Source: CAMAVH01 sp036500145
GTDB lineage: Bacteria; Pseudomonadota; Alphaproteobacteria; SMXQ01
Length of the DNA: 64,000 nt
NCBI GenBank assembly: GCA_036500145.1
Contig: DASYCO010000048.1
Span: forward strand, 1-64,000
Direction of reading: 5' to 3'
Both the position numbers and the translations under genes were made by a program. Within the stretch, counting starts at the first letter, position 1; each line of letters begins with the position of its first letter. The notes beneath the pieces were generated by a model, which saw nothing but the letters and a program-made list of their open reading frames with translations, searched no databases and was not told the origin of the DNA. This document shows positions 9,201-16,566 of the stretch, piece after piece.

Positions 9201-10080
9201 ACGCCGCCTGCAAGGCCTCCAGCGACGAGGCCGCCTCGCGGCGCGTCGCCTCAAGCCCTTCGGCCAGCTTGGCCGCATGGTCCGCGCCGGCGGCGTCGAT
9301 GACGGCCGCCATGTCGTCGGCGCCGTCGCGCGCCGTCGCGGCAGCGTCGGCCAGCACAAGGCGCTGGCGTTCCGTCGCGGCGGCAACCGCCGTCGCGACG
9401 CCGTCGATGGACTGCGTCGTCGCCTCGACCGTCTCGGCGAGCTTGGCGCGCTGGCGGAAGGTGGCATCGTCGATCGCCGCCGTCATGGCGTCGATCTCGC
9501 GATGGGTGGCGGCGACGGCCTCGGTCAGGCGCGAAGCCTGCTGGTCGGCGGCGGCTCCGATGCCGTCCGCCTGGGCGGACAGGCGGACCGACACGTCGCC
9601 CAAGGCGGCGGCCTGACGGTCGAGCACGGCTTCGATGCGTTCGGCGGCGGCGACCGCCGCCTCGCTGGCGGCGGAAAGCTCGCGGGCCTGGGCGCGCAGC
9701 GCCTCGGTGACGGCGGCGACGCGCGTTTCCGCGCCGTCCGCCGGATAGGTCAGGGCGTCGAGGCGCGCATCGAGCAGGTCGCGCGTGCGCGCCAGGCGGC
9801 GGCCGACGGCGGCGTAAAGCAAGACGAGCCAGAGAAAGGCGAGCGGCGCGAAGACGCCGGCGACGAAGATGCCCAGCTCATGCGGCAATAGGAAAAAAAG
9901 GTTATCCCAGCCGACCTGGTCGCCGATGTAGTTGGCGCAGAGCGCCAGCCATAGCGCGCTGACGACGAGGCCGACGAGGACGATCAACGCAAACTGCTTT
10001 TTCGGTGGCGTCATCGCGCCCAGATCCCCCGCCGCATGACGGTCCGCGGCCGGCCGTGACATACGACGCCGCAATCCCAT
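6214..10080 (-). CDS. Very large membrane-anchored coiled-coil protein, TipN-like architecture
   Basis: A protein of up to 1288 residues. Two hydrophobic segments lie near the N-terminus (FALIVLVGLVVSALWLALC and FVAGVFAPLAFLWLVLLYAAV). About 1100 residues of Ala/Glu/Arg/Gln-rich heptads follow, predicting a long coiled coil. Residues about 300-500 are built from 40-residue repeats around the core L-Q-A-T-R-R-E/A-A-A. The last 100 residues are different and less biased (KLWRSYSKGDKGAFIRGLL ... SDVGKLYVLLSRAVGRMN) and are probably a globular end. Two transmembrane segments plus a long coiled coil match the plan of Caulobacter TipN, a birth-scar polarity factor. Homology is inferred from architecture and from the TipF-like neighbour, not proved. 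ATG 10014 (MTPPKKQFALIV), after a GGGGGA box, is an alternative start. Confidence 0.6.
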   Translation of the reverse strand: MGLRRRMSRPAADRHAAGDLGAMTPPKKQFALIVLVGLVVSALWLALCANYIGDQVGWDNLFFLLPHELGIFVAGVFAPLAFLWLVLLYAAVGRRLARTRDLLDARLDALTYPADGAETRVAAVTEALRAQARELSAASEAAVAAAERIEAVLDRQAAALGDVSVRLSAQADGIGAAADQQASRLTEAVAATHREIDAMTAAIDDATFRQRAKLAETVEATTQSIDGVATAVAAATERQRLVLADAAATARDGADDMAAVIDAAGADHAAKLAEGLEATRREAASSLEALQAAFAEQKAELASAAADARASVDEVTSAIAAAAADQSDRLTEGLQATRREAAAATTMLVGTMQEQTARLTAAAAEQATQLDAGLQATRREAAAVTSALAATMEEQTARLSAAAAEQATQFDAGLQATRREAAAVTSALAATMEEQTARLSAAAAEQSAQLAEGLQATRRETAAATAALSAIMEEQTARLSSAASDQSAKLREGLQATRYETAAMTEAVAATVEEQKAQLAAAAAAARDSVDDMTATLAAAVAEQSARLAEGLQDTRRETAAATAAIEATMDGQRAKLADALAATRQDVDEMSAVIEVASADQQTALADATRAALREVTEMTRAVGAAVEAQSVRLREAAADVRHEIEAAAKTMADGVDLQAAQIGAASASASERVQAMSEALNADLRTLVGDVEQAILRVNRLSESCRQEADALKDSYAGLSVQAQQVAQTVHGQAQNLTTATDRINHELRAASEVFSARILALPDTADRAAARLALATGQVNAQGESVEQTADRSVTALQGASDGLARRAADLAAATEKAEELLARVGAEFQGRAAEVHVASNETATLADKSATLLERQAESLSRAADHAAGKAEDVRRMLGEQTESVRAAAAHAADEAARIGDAFTRQASSLIEAADRAGVKGDDVRRLMQDQSEAFDRLADDLSAREETRGEALRRMLREQEDTFASLSEQLALRVETIEETLKRQSANLARGSEEAAAKADSLGDILRRRGEDVAKVTRDATAQIREVGEALGRESENLGEAARLASRHLEDNRAAFNSSTGDFQNVSRKISEQMHAIGALFRQQSQEMTRAAENARDHVNQSGAQLHVQTADYVKALELAAHKANDIASAFDSQTDALLQASEHAAAEASRVRAGMLDSRRDTFLRASKFIVEDLNSIGIDISRMLDKTEAEKLWRSYSKGDKGAFIRGLLSGGDKKALETIKGRYEGDDSFRRFVVRYVEQFESLLNQANESDPENLLSSTFVTSDVGKLYVLLSRAVGRMN
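8581..9180. repeat. Five tandem 120-bp coding repeats
   Basis: The block containing GCGTCGCCTGCA recurs at exactly 120-base steps (lines beginning 8581, 8701, 8821, 8941 and 9061), each copy encoding 40 residues of the coiled coil. The copies starting at 8821 and 8941 are nearly identical. More diverged units flank the array at 120- and 180-base offsets. Confidence 0.85.
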
Positions 10081-10166
10081 GGCCTGCGACCCTAAATGCT
10101 TGCCCGAACAGCGTAAAGGCGGAAAACCGGCAAAATGCGGCGCTCACACGAGCGCAGCGCCGTGTG

Positions 10167-11042
10167 TCAATTCCAGCGGAAGGCAGGCAAGGCGAGCTTC
10201 GGCATCGCACCGAGGCGCAGGCAGGCCGCTTCGAGGCGCGCCGGATCGGGATGCTCGCCATAGGCGAGGCCCAGCTCCTCGGCATGGATGCCGCTCGTGA
10301 CCAGCGCCGAATCGATGCCGGCGCCGACGGCGCCCTTGATGTCGGTGATGAGCGAATCGCCGACGGCGAGGATGCGCGAGCGGTCGGCCAGGGCCATCAG
10401 GCCGAGGCAGGCGTCGTAGGCGGCGGGAAAGGGCTTGCCGTGATAGGCGACGTCGCCGCCGAGCTCGGCGTAGCGCGCGGCCAGGGTGCCGGCGCAGATC
10501 AGCCGCGCGCCGCCCCGGATCACTTCCAGGTCCGGGTTGGCGCAGATCATCGGCAGGCGCAGGTTGGCGCAGTCCTGCAGCACGGCCTCGAAGTCGGCCA
10601 GGGTCTCCTCGTCGCGCCAGGGCCCCGTGTTGAGGACGAACTGGGCGGCTTCGACTTCCTTGTGCCATTCGAGGCCGAGGCCGGCCCACAGGCCCTGGTC
10701 GCGCTCGGGGCCGATGTGGATGAAGCGCTTGCCGAGCCGGGCGTGCCAGGGATCGCTCTTCGTCTTGATCGCCTGCCAGGTCAGCTCGCCGGATGTCACC
10801 GCGCCGTCATAGAGGTCGCGCGGGATGCCCATGGCGACCATGGCGTCGCTGACGCCCTCGGCGCGGCGCGGCGCGTTCGACAGCAGCACGACGCGCTTGC
10901 CGGCCGCCTTGAGCGCGGTCAGGCAGGCGACGGCGTCGGGATAGGGCTTGTGGCCGTCATGGACGACGCCCCACAGGTCGAGGACGAAGCCGTCGTAGGC
11001 GTCGGCGACGGCGGACAGGTTCGGGATCAGGGAAATGGCCAT
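10167..11042 (-). CDS. HAD superfamily class IIA phosphatase-like hydrolase (TIGR01459 type)
   Basis: A 291-residue HAD-IIA protein related to NagD and phosphoglycolate phosphatases, probably a cytosolic small-molecule phosphatase. Motif I is FVLDLWGVVHDG with the nucleophile Asp; the Trp two residues later is usual in this subfamily. Motif II is VVLLSNAPR, the Lys of motif III is in YHGKPFP, and motif IV is ILAVGDSLITDIKGA. The ATG at 11042 (MAISLIPNLSAVADAYD) is the natural family start. It lies between the TipF-like and TipN-like genes on the same strand, with gaps of 166 and 86 bases. The substrate is unknown, and a link to the polarity genes is only positional. Confidence 0.87.
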   Translation of the reverse strand: MAISLIPNLSAVADAYDGFVLDLWGVVHDGHKPYPDAVACLTALKAAGKRVVLLSNAPRRAEGVSDAMVAMGIPRDLYDGAVTSGELTWQAIKTKSDPWHARLGKRFIHIGPERDQGLWAGLGLEWHKEVEAAQFVLNTGPWRDEETLADFEAVLQDCANLRLPMICANPDLEVIRGGARLICAGTLAARYAELGGDVAYHGKPFPAAYDACLGLMALADRSRILAVGDSLITDIKGAVGAGIDSALVTSGIHAEELGLAYGEHPDPARLEAACLRLGAMPKLALPAFRWN

Positions 11043-11208
11043 GGAGCGACAGGCGACCGGCTGATGGCGGGATGCGGTGCCCGCTTGAGGCCCTAGGGCC
11101 GGACGGAAACCGCGCGCTCTTGTGCCACGCACGGCCCATGAAGGAAAGCGGGAAACGGCGGGCCGCGGCGCGGCTGGACGCGCGGGCGAAACTGCCGGGC
11201 TGAGCCCG

Positions 11209-12585
11209 CTAGTTGTTGTCGCCCTTGCTCAGGCGCGGCTCGCCGAACAGGTAGCCCTGGCCGAAGTCGATGTTGTGGTCGAGCAGCTCGACGAGCTCGC
11301 TCTCGTTCTCGATCTTGGAGACGATCATATCGATGCCGCTGCGGTCGAGGTCCCGCTTCAGCTGGCGCATGTCCTTCTCGCCGGCGGCGAGCAGGTTGGC
11401 GGCGTCGACCTTGATGAACTTGAAGTGGCGCTTGGCCAGCTCCTGCGGGTCGAGGTCGAGGCGCTGCACGCGATCCATCGAGAAGTAGAAGCCGAGGCGC
11501 GCCAGGGCGTAGAGATCCTGCGACACGTCCTTCCAGTGGCTCGCGATGTCCTCCTGCGCGAACTCGAAGGTGAGCTGCGAGGCGAGCTCGCGGTTGTCGG
11601 CCATGAATTCGATGAATTCGCGGAAGAAGGCGCGGTCGACCAGGGTGTGGACCGAGATGTTGCAGAAGAAGCCGAGGTTGTGCTTGTGGCGCTGGGCCTT
11701 GCGCACGAGCTGGATGCAGCGGAACAGCAGCATGTTGTCGATGGCGCTGAGCGAGCCGTCGCGCCGCGCCACTTCGATGTACTGCTCGGGCAGGATCATG
11801 CTGCCGTCCTCGGCGCGGATGCGCGAGAAGCATTCGTAGAAGCGCGGCTTGCGCTGCGGCAGGCTGACGATGGGCTGCAGGAACAGGTCGACGCGGTCGC
11901 GCTTGAGGCCTTCGCGCACGATGTCGAGGATCTGGGCGTCGTTGAGGCCGGTGCGCACCACGTCGGTGCGCAGCATGTCGGGACGCAGCACGTCGGGGCG
12001 GCCGAAATCCGTCCGGCCCATCTCCTGCCGGCCCGTCTCCTGCCGGCCCATGTCCAGCCGAGCCACGTCGACGCGGCCGACGTCGCCTCGGCCGCTCTCG
12101 GCGCGCGGCGTTTCGGCCGGCTTGGCGCCGGGGCCTTTCAGGATGCGGGCGCCGCCGCCCGCGACGCGGCGTTCGCCGAGCCCATGCGCCGTCACCTGCG
12201 CGTCGGACAGCTGCGTGATCAGGCTCTGCAGCACGCGGACTTCGGACACGACCTTCTCGAGATGCTGCTCGCGCGCGTCGACGCCTTCGGTCGCCTCGGC
12301 GAGGCCTTGGCGCACGGTGCGGGCTTCCTCGCGCAGCAGGCCGGATTCCTCGGACAGGCGGTCGATGACGGACTGCAAGACGCGGACGTCGGCGGCCAGC
12401 TCCTCGTCGCGCGCCTGGCGCGCCAGATGCTCGTGCAGCACGGCGCCGAAGAGGAAGACGCCCATGCCGACGAGCGCGGCCAGCGGCATCTCAAGGGCGG
12501 GGACGACGCTCGGCAGCAACAGGGCGATGGCGACGGCGAACAGGCCGTAGGCCAGAATCCCGAACAGATGCTTGAAGGCGGACAT
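11209..12585 (-). CDS. TipF-like membrane protein with coiled coil and degenerate EAL domain
   Basis: A 458-residue protein with two N-terminal membrane segments (FGILAYGLFAVAIALLLPSVV and MPLAALVGMGVFLFGAVLH), a coiled coil to about residue 130, a pentapeptide-repeat linker and a C-terminal EAL-type domain. In the EAL domain the motif is YECFSRIR instead of EALxR, the NIS Asn and the Lys of FIKVD are kept, DDFG is replaced by SMDRVQ, and the ExTE Glu pair is partly lost. Phosphodiesterase activity is therefore unlikely, while c-di-GMP binding is still possible. This order of parts is that of Caulobacter TipF, a c-di-GMP effector that positions the flagellum and is recruited by TipN. The ATG at 12585 is preferred to an upstream TTG. 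Confidence 0.75.
   Translation of the reverse strand: MSAFKHLFGILAYGLFAVAIALLLPSVVPALEMPLAALVGMGVFLFGAVLHEHLARQARDEELAADVRVLQSVIDRLSEESGLLREEARTVRQGLAEATEGVDAREQHLEKVVSEVRVLQSLITQLSDAQVTAHGLGERRVAGGGARILKGPGAKPAETPRAESGRGDVGRVDVARLDMGRQETGRQEMGRTDFGRPDVLRPDMLRTDVVRTGLNDAQILDIVREGLKRDRVDLFLQPIVSLPQRKPRFYECFSRIRAEDGSMILPEQYIEVARRDGSLSAIDNMLLFRCIQLVRKAQRHKHNLGFFCNISVHTLVDRAFFREFIEFMADNRELASQLTFEFAQEDIASHWKDVSQDLYALARLGFYFSMDRVQRLDLDPQELAKRHFKFIKVDAANLLAAGEKDMRQLKRDLDRSGIDMIVSKIENESELVELLDHNIDFGQGYLFGEPRLSKGDNN
11944..12093. repeat. Ten pentapeptide repeats, pattern small/hydrophobic-R-x-D/E-x
   Basis: Within the TipF-like gene, 150 bases encode ten consecutive 5-residue units: GRGDV, GRVDV, ARLDM, GRQET, GRQEM, GRTDF, GRPDV, LRPDM, LRTDV and VRTGL. 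Arg is invariant at position 2 and an acidic residue occupies position 4 in nine of ten. It links the coiled coil to the EAL domain. Confidence 0.9.
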
Positions 12586-12735
12586 GCGGCGTGGACCCCG
12601 GGTCAAAATGACGGCAGCGGGGGCCTCCCAGGCCCCTTTGCCGAGGGTCCGACTTTGCGGCGGCAGGTCTTGAAATATGGTTAAGGAAAGCTTCCCGGAC
12701 AGTTCCGCAAAGCGAAATATCGCCGGGGATGGCAG

Positions 12736-13092
12736 CTATTGCGTGATCTGGGCGATGTCCGAGGCCGGCCGGACCTCGACGACAGCCTCCACCGGCACTG
12801 GGGAATAGAGGTGCGGAAAGAGCGCTCCGCCGCGGCTGACCTCCCAGCGCATGTCGGCGCCGAGGGCGAGCAGCTCCGCCGGGCTCACGGCCAGCACCAC
12901 CAGCCCCTCGGGCGAGGGAAAATGCCGGGCGAAGCTCTCAGCCAATTGTTCGCGCAAGGAAAAGTGAAGGTATCCATCGGCGCGGCTATGGGAACTTCCG
13001 GCATAGGAGCCCGTTATACCTGAGCTTTGCCAATCGGCCTTCGGGCAGATGTGAAAAATCAAGTCCGGCAGGGAAGCGGGTGCGGTCGTCAT
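12736..13092 (-). CDS. DUF952 family protein
   Basis: A 118-residue DUF952 protein. The family hallmarks are the start DLIFHICPKADW, the segment ADGYLHFSLREQL and the ending in GALFPHLYSPVPVEAVVEV. DUF952 proteins are small cytosolic proteins with a fold related to ADP-ribosyl-transferring enzymes; no biochemical role is established here. The ATG at 13092 gives a normal family length. It is a single gene between the TipF-like gene and the divergent S24-type regulator. Confidence 0.85.
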   Translation of the reverse strand: MTTAPASLPDLIFHICPKADWQSSGITGSYAGSSHSRADGYLHFSLREQLAESFARHFPSPEGLVVLAVSPAELLALGADMRWEVSRGGALFPHLYSPVPVEAVVEVRPASDIAQITQ

Positions 13093-13185
13093 GGGCGCAC
13101 CCTAACTCGGACGAGCCGGCGGGGAAAGACCGCCTCACTCGGCCCTCCTTGTAGATGTAACCCTCAAGCGAAGGAGATCCACCGC

Positions 13186-13314
13186 ATGCGACCGAACGAC
13201 TGTTCAGGTCTGGCGATGGGCCGCATGGGGGAGCGCATGGGCGACGGCCTGAGAGACGGGAGGCAGCGGCTCATTGATTCATTTCCCGCGCGCGACGAGG
13301 TCTCGCCATGCTGA
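13186..13314 (+). CDS. Possible 42-residue leader peptide of the S24 regulator
   Basis: A short frame starts at ATG 13186 after AAGGAG (13171-13176) with a 9-base spacing. It encodes a basic, Met/Arg/Gly-rich peptide (MRPNDCSGLAMGRMGERMG...). Its TGA (13312-13314) overlaps the first codons of the S24-type gene starting at 13308, so ribosomes finishing it could restart on the regulator gene. It has no recognisable family, and expression is a guess based on the strong ribosome site and the overlap. Confidence 0.35.
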   Translation: MRPNDCSGLAMGRMGERMGDGLRDGRQRLIDSFPARDEVSPC

Positions 13315-13943
13315 AACATGACGACATCTGGCGCGCCCTCGACGCCTTGGCCAGCTCGCGCGGCTTCAGCCCGTCCGGGCTGGCGCGCCGCGCCGGCCTC
13401 GATGCGACCAGCTTCAACCCCAGCAAGCGCGTGGCGCTCAACGGCAAGCCGCGCTGGCCCTCGACCGAGAGCCTGTCCAAGGCCCTCGCCGCCGCCGACT
13501 GCAGCCTCGCGGAATTCCTCGGCCTGATGGGCGAAGACGGCCCGCCGCGCCACATCCCCCTGCTTGCCCTCGGCAAGGCCGGACGCGAAGGCGCCTTCGA
13601 CGACAGCGGCGCGCCGCGGCCCGACGGCTGGGAGGAGATCGAGCTGCCCGGCGTCGTCTCCGAAATCCGCGACCCCGGCCTCTACGCCCTGAAGGTCACC
13701 GGCGACGACATGCTGCCGACCTACCGCAAGGGCGACGTCATGATCGTCTCCCCGGCGGCGCGCGTGCAGAAGGGCGACCGCGTCGTGGCGCGCCTGCGCG
13801 ACGGCGAGGTGACCGTGCGCGAACTGGTCAACCGCAGCTCGTCGGAGATCGAATGGGCCACGCTCGACGCCGCCCATGCGACGACGCGCATGGAGACCAG
13901 CGAGGCCTTGTGGATGGCGCGCATCCTCTGGGTCAGCCAGTAG
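13308..13943 (+). CDS. HTH / peptidase S24-like regulator with lost catalytic residues
   Basis: A 211-residue protein with an N-terminal helix-turn-helix (residues about 5-70, GFSPSGLARRAGLD) and a C-terminal LexA/CI-type S24 domain (about 80-211). In active S24 proteins the nucleophile is the Ser of GDSM and the base is a Lys in a TVK-like strand. Here the sites read GDDM (Asp134) and TVRE (Arg171), so self-cleavage should be impossible. The fold signature YRKGDVMIV ... QKGDRVVARLRDGEV is otherwise intact. It is probably a DNA-binding regulator that uses the S24 fold for dimerisation or sensing. Targets are unknown. It may be translationally coupled to the small upstream frame. Confidence 0.83.
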   Translation: MLKHDDIWRALDALASSRGFSPSGLARRAGLDATSFNPSKRVALNGKPRWPSTESLSKALAAADCSLAEFLGLMGEDGPPRHIPLLALGKAGREGAFDDSGAPRPDGWEEIELPGVVSEIRDPGLYALKVTGDDMLPTYRKGDVMIVSPAARVQKGDRVVARLRDGEVTVRELVNRSSSEIEWATLDAAHATTRMETSEALWMARILWVSQ

Positions 13944-14009
13944 CGCGCCAGTAACCGCGCCGCATCACGACGCGGTTCAGTCCGGACGCCGCTACGCCTA
14001 TACTGCGGC

Positions 14010-14867
14010 ATGACATCCCTGCATCTCATCGACGGCCAGTGGGTCGAGGGCAACCCGCCCCTGCTCGGCCCCATGGCCAACGCCTTCTGGATGGCCTCGG
14101 TCGCCTTCGACGGCGCGCGCGCATTCGCCGGCGTCGCCCCCGACCTCGAGCGCCATGCCGCGCGCCTCGTGCGCTCCGCGAAGGTGCTCGGGCTCGCGCC
14201 GACGCTGAGCGCCGACGACATCGCCGCGCGCGCCTGGGACGGCATCGGGAAGTTCGCGCCGGGCGCCGAGCTCTACATCCGCCCCGTGTTCTACGCCGAC
14301 GAGGGCTTCGTGATCCCCAAGCCCGAAAGTACCCGCTTCGTACTGACGATCTTCGAAGCGCCCATGCCGGACCCCAAGGGCTTCACCGCGACGCTGTCGG
14401 ACACCCGCCGGCCGACGCCGGAGAGCGCGCCGACGCTGGCGAAGGCGAGCGCGCTCTACCCGCAGAACGCCGAGGCCATGCGCCGCGCCCGCGCCAAGGG
14501 CTTTTCCAACGCCGTGGTGCTGGACGCCGCCGGCAACGTGGCGGAATTCGCCACCGCCAACCTCTTCATCGCCAAGGACGGCCAGGTCCACACGCCGCAG
14601 CCCAACGGCTGCTTCCTCGACGGCATCACGCGCCAGCGCGTCATCGGCCTCTTGCGCGACGCCGGCACCGAGGTGATCGAGCGGGCCCTGCCCTACAAGG
14701 ATCTGCTGGAAGCGGACGAGATATTCAGCACCGGCAACTACGCCAAGGTCACGCCGCTGATCAAGATCGAGGAACGCGCGCTGCAGCCGGGGCCGCTCTA
14801 CCAAAAGGCGCGCGCGCTCTACTTCGACTGGGCGAAAGCGGCCGCGCCGCCCGCCGCGAAAGCCTAG
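14010..14867 (+). CDS. ilvE: Branched-chain aminotransferase (class IV PLP enzyme)
   Basis: A 285-residue fold-type IV PLP aminotransferase of the IlvE group. It would interconvert Val, Leu and Ile with their 2-oxo acids using glutamate/2-oxoglutarate. The PLP Lys lies in TLAKASALYPQN. Other family marks are ELYIRPVFY, NVAEFATANLFI and NGCFLDGITRQRVIGLLRD, the last being the substrate and phosphate-binding region. Class IV also includes D-amino-acid transaminase and aminodeoxychorismate lyase. The length and the GITR motif favour IlvE, but substrate preference is not certain. It ends 33 bases from the convergent lysS gene. Confidence 0.85.
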   Translation: MTSLHLIDGQWVEGNPPLLGPMANAFWMASVAFDGARAFAGVAPDLERHAARLVRSAKVLGLAPTLSADDIAARAWDGIGKFAPGAELYIRPVFYADEGFVIPKPESTRFVLTIFEAPMPDPKGFTATLSDTRRPTPESAPTLAKASALYPQNAEAMRRARAKGFSNAVVLDAAGNVAEFATANLFIAKDGQVHTPQPNGCFLDGITRQRVIGLLRDAGTEVIERALPYKDLLEADEIFSTGNYAKVTPLIKIEERALQPGPLYQKARALYFDWAKAAAPPAAKA

Positions 14868-14899
14868 AAGCGGAAAACGACGCCGCGGCGGAAGTGGCG

Positions 14900-16486
14900 T
14901 TACGCCGCGAGGTCCTCGCCGGCGATGGCGCGGCGGATCAGCGCCAGGGTCTCCGGCACGCCGTAGAGCGCGATGAAGCTGCCCATGCGCGGGCCCTGGG
15001 TCTGGCCGAGCAGAATCTCGTAGAGCGCGCCGAACCAGGCGCGCAGCTCGGCGAAGCCGTGGCGCTTGCCCACTTCGAACACCTGGTTCTGGATTTCCTC
15101 GGCGGTGCTGCCCGGCGCCACGCCTTCCAGCGTCTTGGCCAGGTCTTCCAGCGCCGCGCGCTCGACGTCGGTCGCCTTGCGGTAGACCTTCGCCGGCTTC
15201 ACGAAGTCGCGGTAGTAGGCGACGGCGTAGCCCACCAGCTTGTCGAGGATCGGCGCGGTGGCCGGCGTCGCGTCCGGCGCGTAGCGCGAGATGAAGCTCC
15301 ACAGCAGCGCCTTGTCGTGCGCGTTGCAGACGCTGGCCAGGTTCAGCAGCATGCCGTAGCTCACCGGCAGCACCTCGTGCGGCGGCTTGCCGGCGTGGAT
15401 GTGCCACACCGGGTTCGCGAGCTTCTTCGCCATGTCCTCGCCCGGGAACTTCTCGAGGAAGGTCAGGTAGTCGTCGACATGGCGCGGGATGACGTCGAAG
15501 AAGAGGCGCTTGGCCTTGCGCGGCGAGTTGTACATGTAGAGCGCTAGGCTCTCGGGCGGCGCGTAGGTCAGCCATTCGTCCACCGTCAGGCCGTTGCCCT
15601 TCGACTTGGAGATCTTCTGGCCCTTGTCGTCGAGGAATAGCTCGTAGGTGAAGCTCTCGGGCGGCACGCCGCCGAGGATGCGGCAGATCTGCGTCGACAG
15701 CTTGACCGAATCGATGAGGTCCTTGCCCGACATCTCGTAGTCGACGGCGAAGGCCGTCCAGCGCATCGCCCAGTCGCACTTCCACTGCAGCTTGACGTGC
15801 CCGCCGGTGACCGGCGTCTCGACCAGCGTGCCGTCCTCGTCGCGGTAGACGATGGTGCCGGCGGCGACGTTGCGCTCGACCACGGGCACCTGCAGCACCA
15901 CGCCGGTCTTCTTGCAGACGGGCAGGAACGGCGAATAGGTCGCCTGGCGCTCGGCGCGCAGGGACGGCAGCATCACGTCCATCACGGCGTCGTAGTTGGC
16001 GAGCACCTTCAGCAAGGTCTCGTCGAACTGGCCGGCCTTGTAGCAGGCGGTCGCGCTGCGGAACTCGTACTCGAAGCCGAAGGTGTCGAGGAAGGCGCGC
16101 AGGCGGGCGTTGTTGTGGTGGCCGAAGCTCTCGTGCGTGCCGAAGGGATCGGGGATGCTCGTCAGCGGCTTGCCGAGGTGGCTCTTCACCATCTCCTGGT
16201 TCGGCACGTTGTCGGGCACGCGGCGCAGGCCGTCCATGTCGTCGGAGAAGGCGACGAGCTTGGTCGGCACGTCGGAGATCAGCTTGAAGGCATTGCGCAC
16301 CATGGTGGTGCGCGCCACCTCGCCGAAGGTGCCGATGTGCGGCAGGCCGGAGGGGCCGTAGCCGGTCTCGAACAGGACGTAGCCCTTGGCCGGCGTTTTG
16401 CCGCCGATGCGCGCCAGGACCTTGCGGGCTTCTTCGAAGGGCCAGGCGGTGCTGGCGAGGGCCAAGGCGCGGAGATCGTCGGACAC
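14900..16486 (-). CDS. lysS: Lysyl-tRNA synthetase, class I
   Basis: A 528-residue class I lysyl-tRNA synthetase, the archaeal-type LysRS that replaces the class II enzyme in many alphaproteobacteria. It charges tRNA-Lys in the cytosol. The HIGH signature is LPHIGTFGE near residue 50, and the KMSKS signature is QKISKSKGNG near residue 288. An alpha-helix-bundle C-terminal domain follows. The start is GTG at 16486, giving the usual family N-terminus (DDLRALALASTAWPFEEARK). A strong hairpin lies 22 bases upstream at 16508-16543. No second lysS gene is in the window. Confidence 0.95.
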   Translation of the reverse strand: MSDDLRALALASTAWPFEEARKVLARIGGKTPAKGYVLFETGYGPSGLPHIGTFGEVARTTMVRNAFKLISDVPTKLVAFSDDMDGLRRVPDNVPNQEMVKSHLGKPLTSIPDPFGTHESFGHHNNARLRAFLDTFGFEYEFRSATACYKAGQFDETLLKVLANYDAVMDVMLPSLRAERQATYSPFLPVCKKTGVVLQVPVVERNVAAGTIVYRDEDGTLVETPVTGGHVKLQWKCDWAMRWTAFAVDYEMSGKDLIDSVKLSTQICRILGGVPPESFTYELFLDDKGQKISKSKGNGLTVDEWLTYAPPESLALYMYNSPRKAKRLFFDVIPRHVDDYLTFLEKFPGEDMAKKLANPVWHIHAGKPPHEVLPVSYGMLLNLASVCNAHDKALLWSFISRYAPDATPATAPILDKLVGYAVAYYRDFVKPAKVYRKATDVERAALEDLAKTLEGVAPGSTAEEIQNQVFEVGKRHGFAELRAWFGALYEILLGQTQGPRMGSFIALYGVPETLALIRRAIAGEDLAA

Positions 16487-16507
16487 GGCAATACAACCAT
16501 TGATGAG

Positions 16508-16543
16508 GGCGGGTCCGGCAACCTAGGGGGTGCCGGACCCGCC
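16508..16543. terminator. Strong 13-bp hairpin between the DUF1501 gene and lysS
   Basis: GGCGGGTCCGGCA (16508-16520) and its exact complement (16531-16543) form a 13-bp stem with a 10-base loop. It lies downstream of the DUF1501 stop (16567) and upstream of the lysS start (16486) on the same strand. There is no U-run, so it may be a terminator without a clear tail, or a leader structure of lysS. Confidence 0.55.
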
Positions 16544-16566
16544 GTCAACGCCGCCGCAAGGCGCGA

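Noticed and set aside
6634..9891. A long plus-strand open frame of about 1085 codons opposite the coiled-coil gene
   Set aside because: It is a mirror of the Ala/Glu/Arg-rich minus-strand gene in GC-rich DNA, with Gly/Arg/Leu-rich low-complexity translation and no motif. The minus strand has membrane helices, heptads and a conserved end.
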